Shown one piece after another: positions 11,919-12,905 of a stretch of DNA of 12,905 nt; within the stretch, counting starts at the first letter, position 1, and each line of letters opens with the position of its first letter. The position numbers and the translations under genes are program-made. Origin of the DNA: Mucilaginibacter sp. UBA4741 (lineage in GTDB: Bacteria; Bacteroidota; Bacteroidia; Sphingobacteriales; Sphingobacteriaceae); the NCBI GenBank assembly GCA_002403905.1, contig DHIR01000168.1, forward strand, positions 1 to 12,905, given 5' to 3'. The notes under the pieces were generated by a model. That model did no database searches and was not told the origin of the DNA. It worked only from the letters and a program-made list of their open reading frames with translations.

Positions 11919-12905
11919 TTGACCCATAACAAAGTAGCTTTGCAACAACAAAAAAAGATCATCCTCATTTCGCTTATTACCGGTATTGTATTAATGCTGG
12001 CTAAGTTTGCAGCATACATATTAACCAACTCTAATTTTGTATTAACAGATGCCGCCGAAAGCATAGTTAATGTAATAGCCAGTTCTTTCGCTTTTTTTAG
12101 CATTTATTTAGCAGCCCTACCAAGAGATGAGAACCACCCTTACGGCCATGGTAAGATTGAATATTTTTCTGTTTTTATAGAAGGTGCTTTAATATTTGTT
12201 GCCGGTTTGGTTATTATAATGAAAGCGGTTTACAGTATTTTCCATCCTAATATCATACATGACCTGCTTATTGGTACCGGTATTATAGGGGTAACTGGTG
12301 TAATTAATGGCGCTTTGGGTTATTATATGATAAGTAAAGGAAAATCACTCCCATCTATAACTATTGAGGCCGATGGCAGGCACCTGATAACCGATATGGT
12401 TACAAGCGGGGGTTTAGTGCTGGGTTTGTTGCTGATACATTTTACTAAGATTTTACTGCTTGATAGTATATTATCTATACTGGTAGGCACATATATTATT
12501 TTTACTGGTTATAAATTGGTTCGTAAGTCTGTTGCCGGCTTAATGGACGAAACCGATTTTGAGGTTGTGGATAACGTGGTGAAGTTTTTAAATGATAAAC
12601 GCCGCGATGAATGGATAGATGTACACAATTTTAGAGCGCAAAAGTATGGCAATGAGCTGCATATTGATTGCCATTTAACGCTGCCCTATTATTTTGATCT
12701 GAACCGTGTACATGAAGAAGTATCATTAGTGGATAAGTTAATTAATAATGGAGTTACCAAAACCGAACTATTTATCCATGCCGACCCATGCCTGCCTAAT
12801 TGTTGCCATTACTGCAATATGCCCAATTGTCCGGTAAGGGTTGAGCCTAAAACTGAAGATATTGTGTGGACAATGGATAGGGTTATCCGCAATAAAAAAC
12901 ACTTT
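11919..12905 (+). CDS. Cation diffusion facilitator (CDF) metal transporter, partial at window end
   Basis: The reading frame runs without a stop to the last base (329 codons). The product has CDF features: hydrophobic helices from the N-terminus, LTDAAES (a conserved metal-site region of helix II) and HPYGHGKIEYFS in the first loop. ITIEADGRHLITDMVTSGG follows in helix V, with the second half of the metal site (HxxxD), then the cytoplasmic dimer domain (about 210-290). The C-terminal HADPCLPNCCHYCNMP is a Cys/His-rich metal-binding tail. It would export zinc or another divalent ion in exchange for protons. There is no in-frame ATG early on; TTG at 11919 or 11940 is the likely start. TAAATTTG at 11914-11921 could be a promoter -7 box, which would favour 11940. 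It is divergent from the aminotransferase gene. Confidence 0.88.
   Translation, partial: MTHNKVALQQQKKIILISLITGIVLMLAKFAAYILTNSNFVLTDAAESIVNVIASSFAFFSIYLAALPRDENHPYGHGKIEYFSVFIEGALIFVAGLVIIMKAVYSIFHPNIIHDLLIGTGIIGVTGVINGALGYYMISKGKSLPSITIEADGRHLITDMVTSGGLVLGLLLIHFTKILLLDSILSILVGTYIIFTGYKLVRKSVAGLMDETDFEVVDNVVKFLNDKRRDEWIDVHNFRAQKYGNELHIDCHLTLPYYFDLNRVHEEVSLVDKLINNGVTKTELFIHADPCLPNCCHYCNMPNCPVRVEPKTEDIVWTMDRVIRNKKHF

Noticed and set aside
1..12905. CRISPR array, rRNA or complete insertion sequence
   Set aside because: No regularly spaced repeats, no rRNA-like sequence and no transposase gene were seen on either strand.

Overview
The window looks like a 10.4-kb mobilizable integrative element sitting in the chromosome of a Bacteroidota, probably Sphingobacteriaceae (Mucilaginibacter/Pedobacter type). 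The reasons are A-rich leaders in place of Shine-Dalgarno sites, several matches to the Bacteroidota promoter (TTTG, about 20 nt, TAnnTTTG), a Bacteroidota-type tyrosine recombinase, a BfmA/BtgA plus DUF5712-type mobilization pair, and a Bacteroidota-type CDF transporter. All family names rest on reading the proteins, not on a search.

Layout. A 13-bp direct repeat (41-53 and 10429-10441) brackets the accessory genes and is the candidate attachment core. It looks like the 3' end of a tRNA-Ser. Inside the left repeat lie a terminator, two strong inverted repeats and the integrase gene (306-1559). A Fic-domain gene follows (1734-2825), then a structured non-coding stretch (2826-3121). Next is an unrecognised protein on the minus strand (3122-3820), divergent from a small helix-turn-helix gene (4112-4375) that overlaps a 105-aa protein gene (4372-4689). 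The tail of the 105-aa gene is duplicated just downstream. A 400-bp non-coding block with a strong stem-loop and 17-bp direct repeats, a candidate oriT, precedes the mobilization cluster: BfmA/BtgA-like accessory protein, relaxase, a one-pass membrane protein, a 124-aa unknown, and an AbiE-type antitoxin/toxin pair that appears to have its own promoter. A convergent terminator separates this from a class V aminotransferase on the minus strand, which is broken by a 1-nt frameshift. A 540-bp non-coding right end leads to the right repeat.

The right flank is ordinary chromosome: a strong terminator, a REP-like palindrome, a complete class I aminotransferase (aspartate type, minus strand) and a divergent CDF metal transporter cut by the window end.

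How it works together. The integrase, possibly with the small HTH protein acting like an excisionase or regulator, would handle integration and excision. The BfmA-like protein and relaxase would process oriT. No type IV secretion genes are present, so transfer would depend on a helper element. The AbiE-type pair and the Fic enzyme are candidate stability or defence cargo. No wholly new system can be claimed. The most promising unknowns are the minus-strand 232-aa protein with an integrase-arm-like N-terminus, the conserved-looking structured DNA at 2898-3079 and 5010-5144, and the hint that the element sits next to another element at the same att site.
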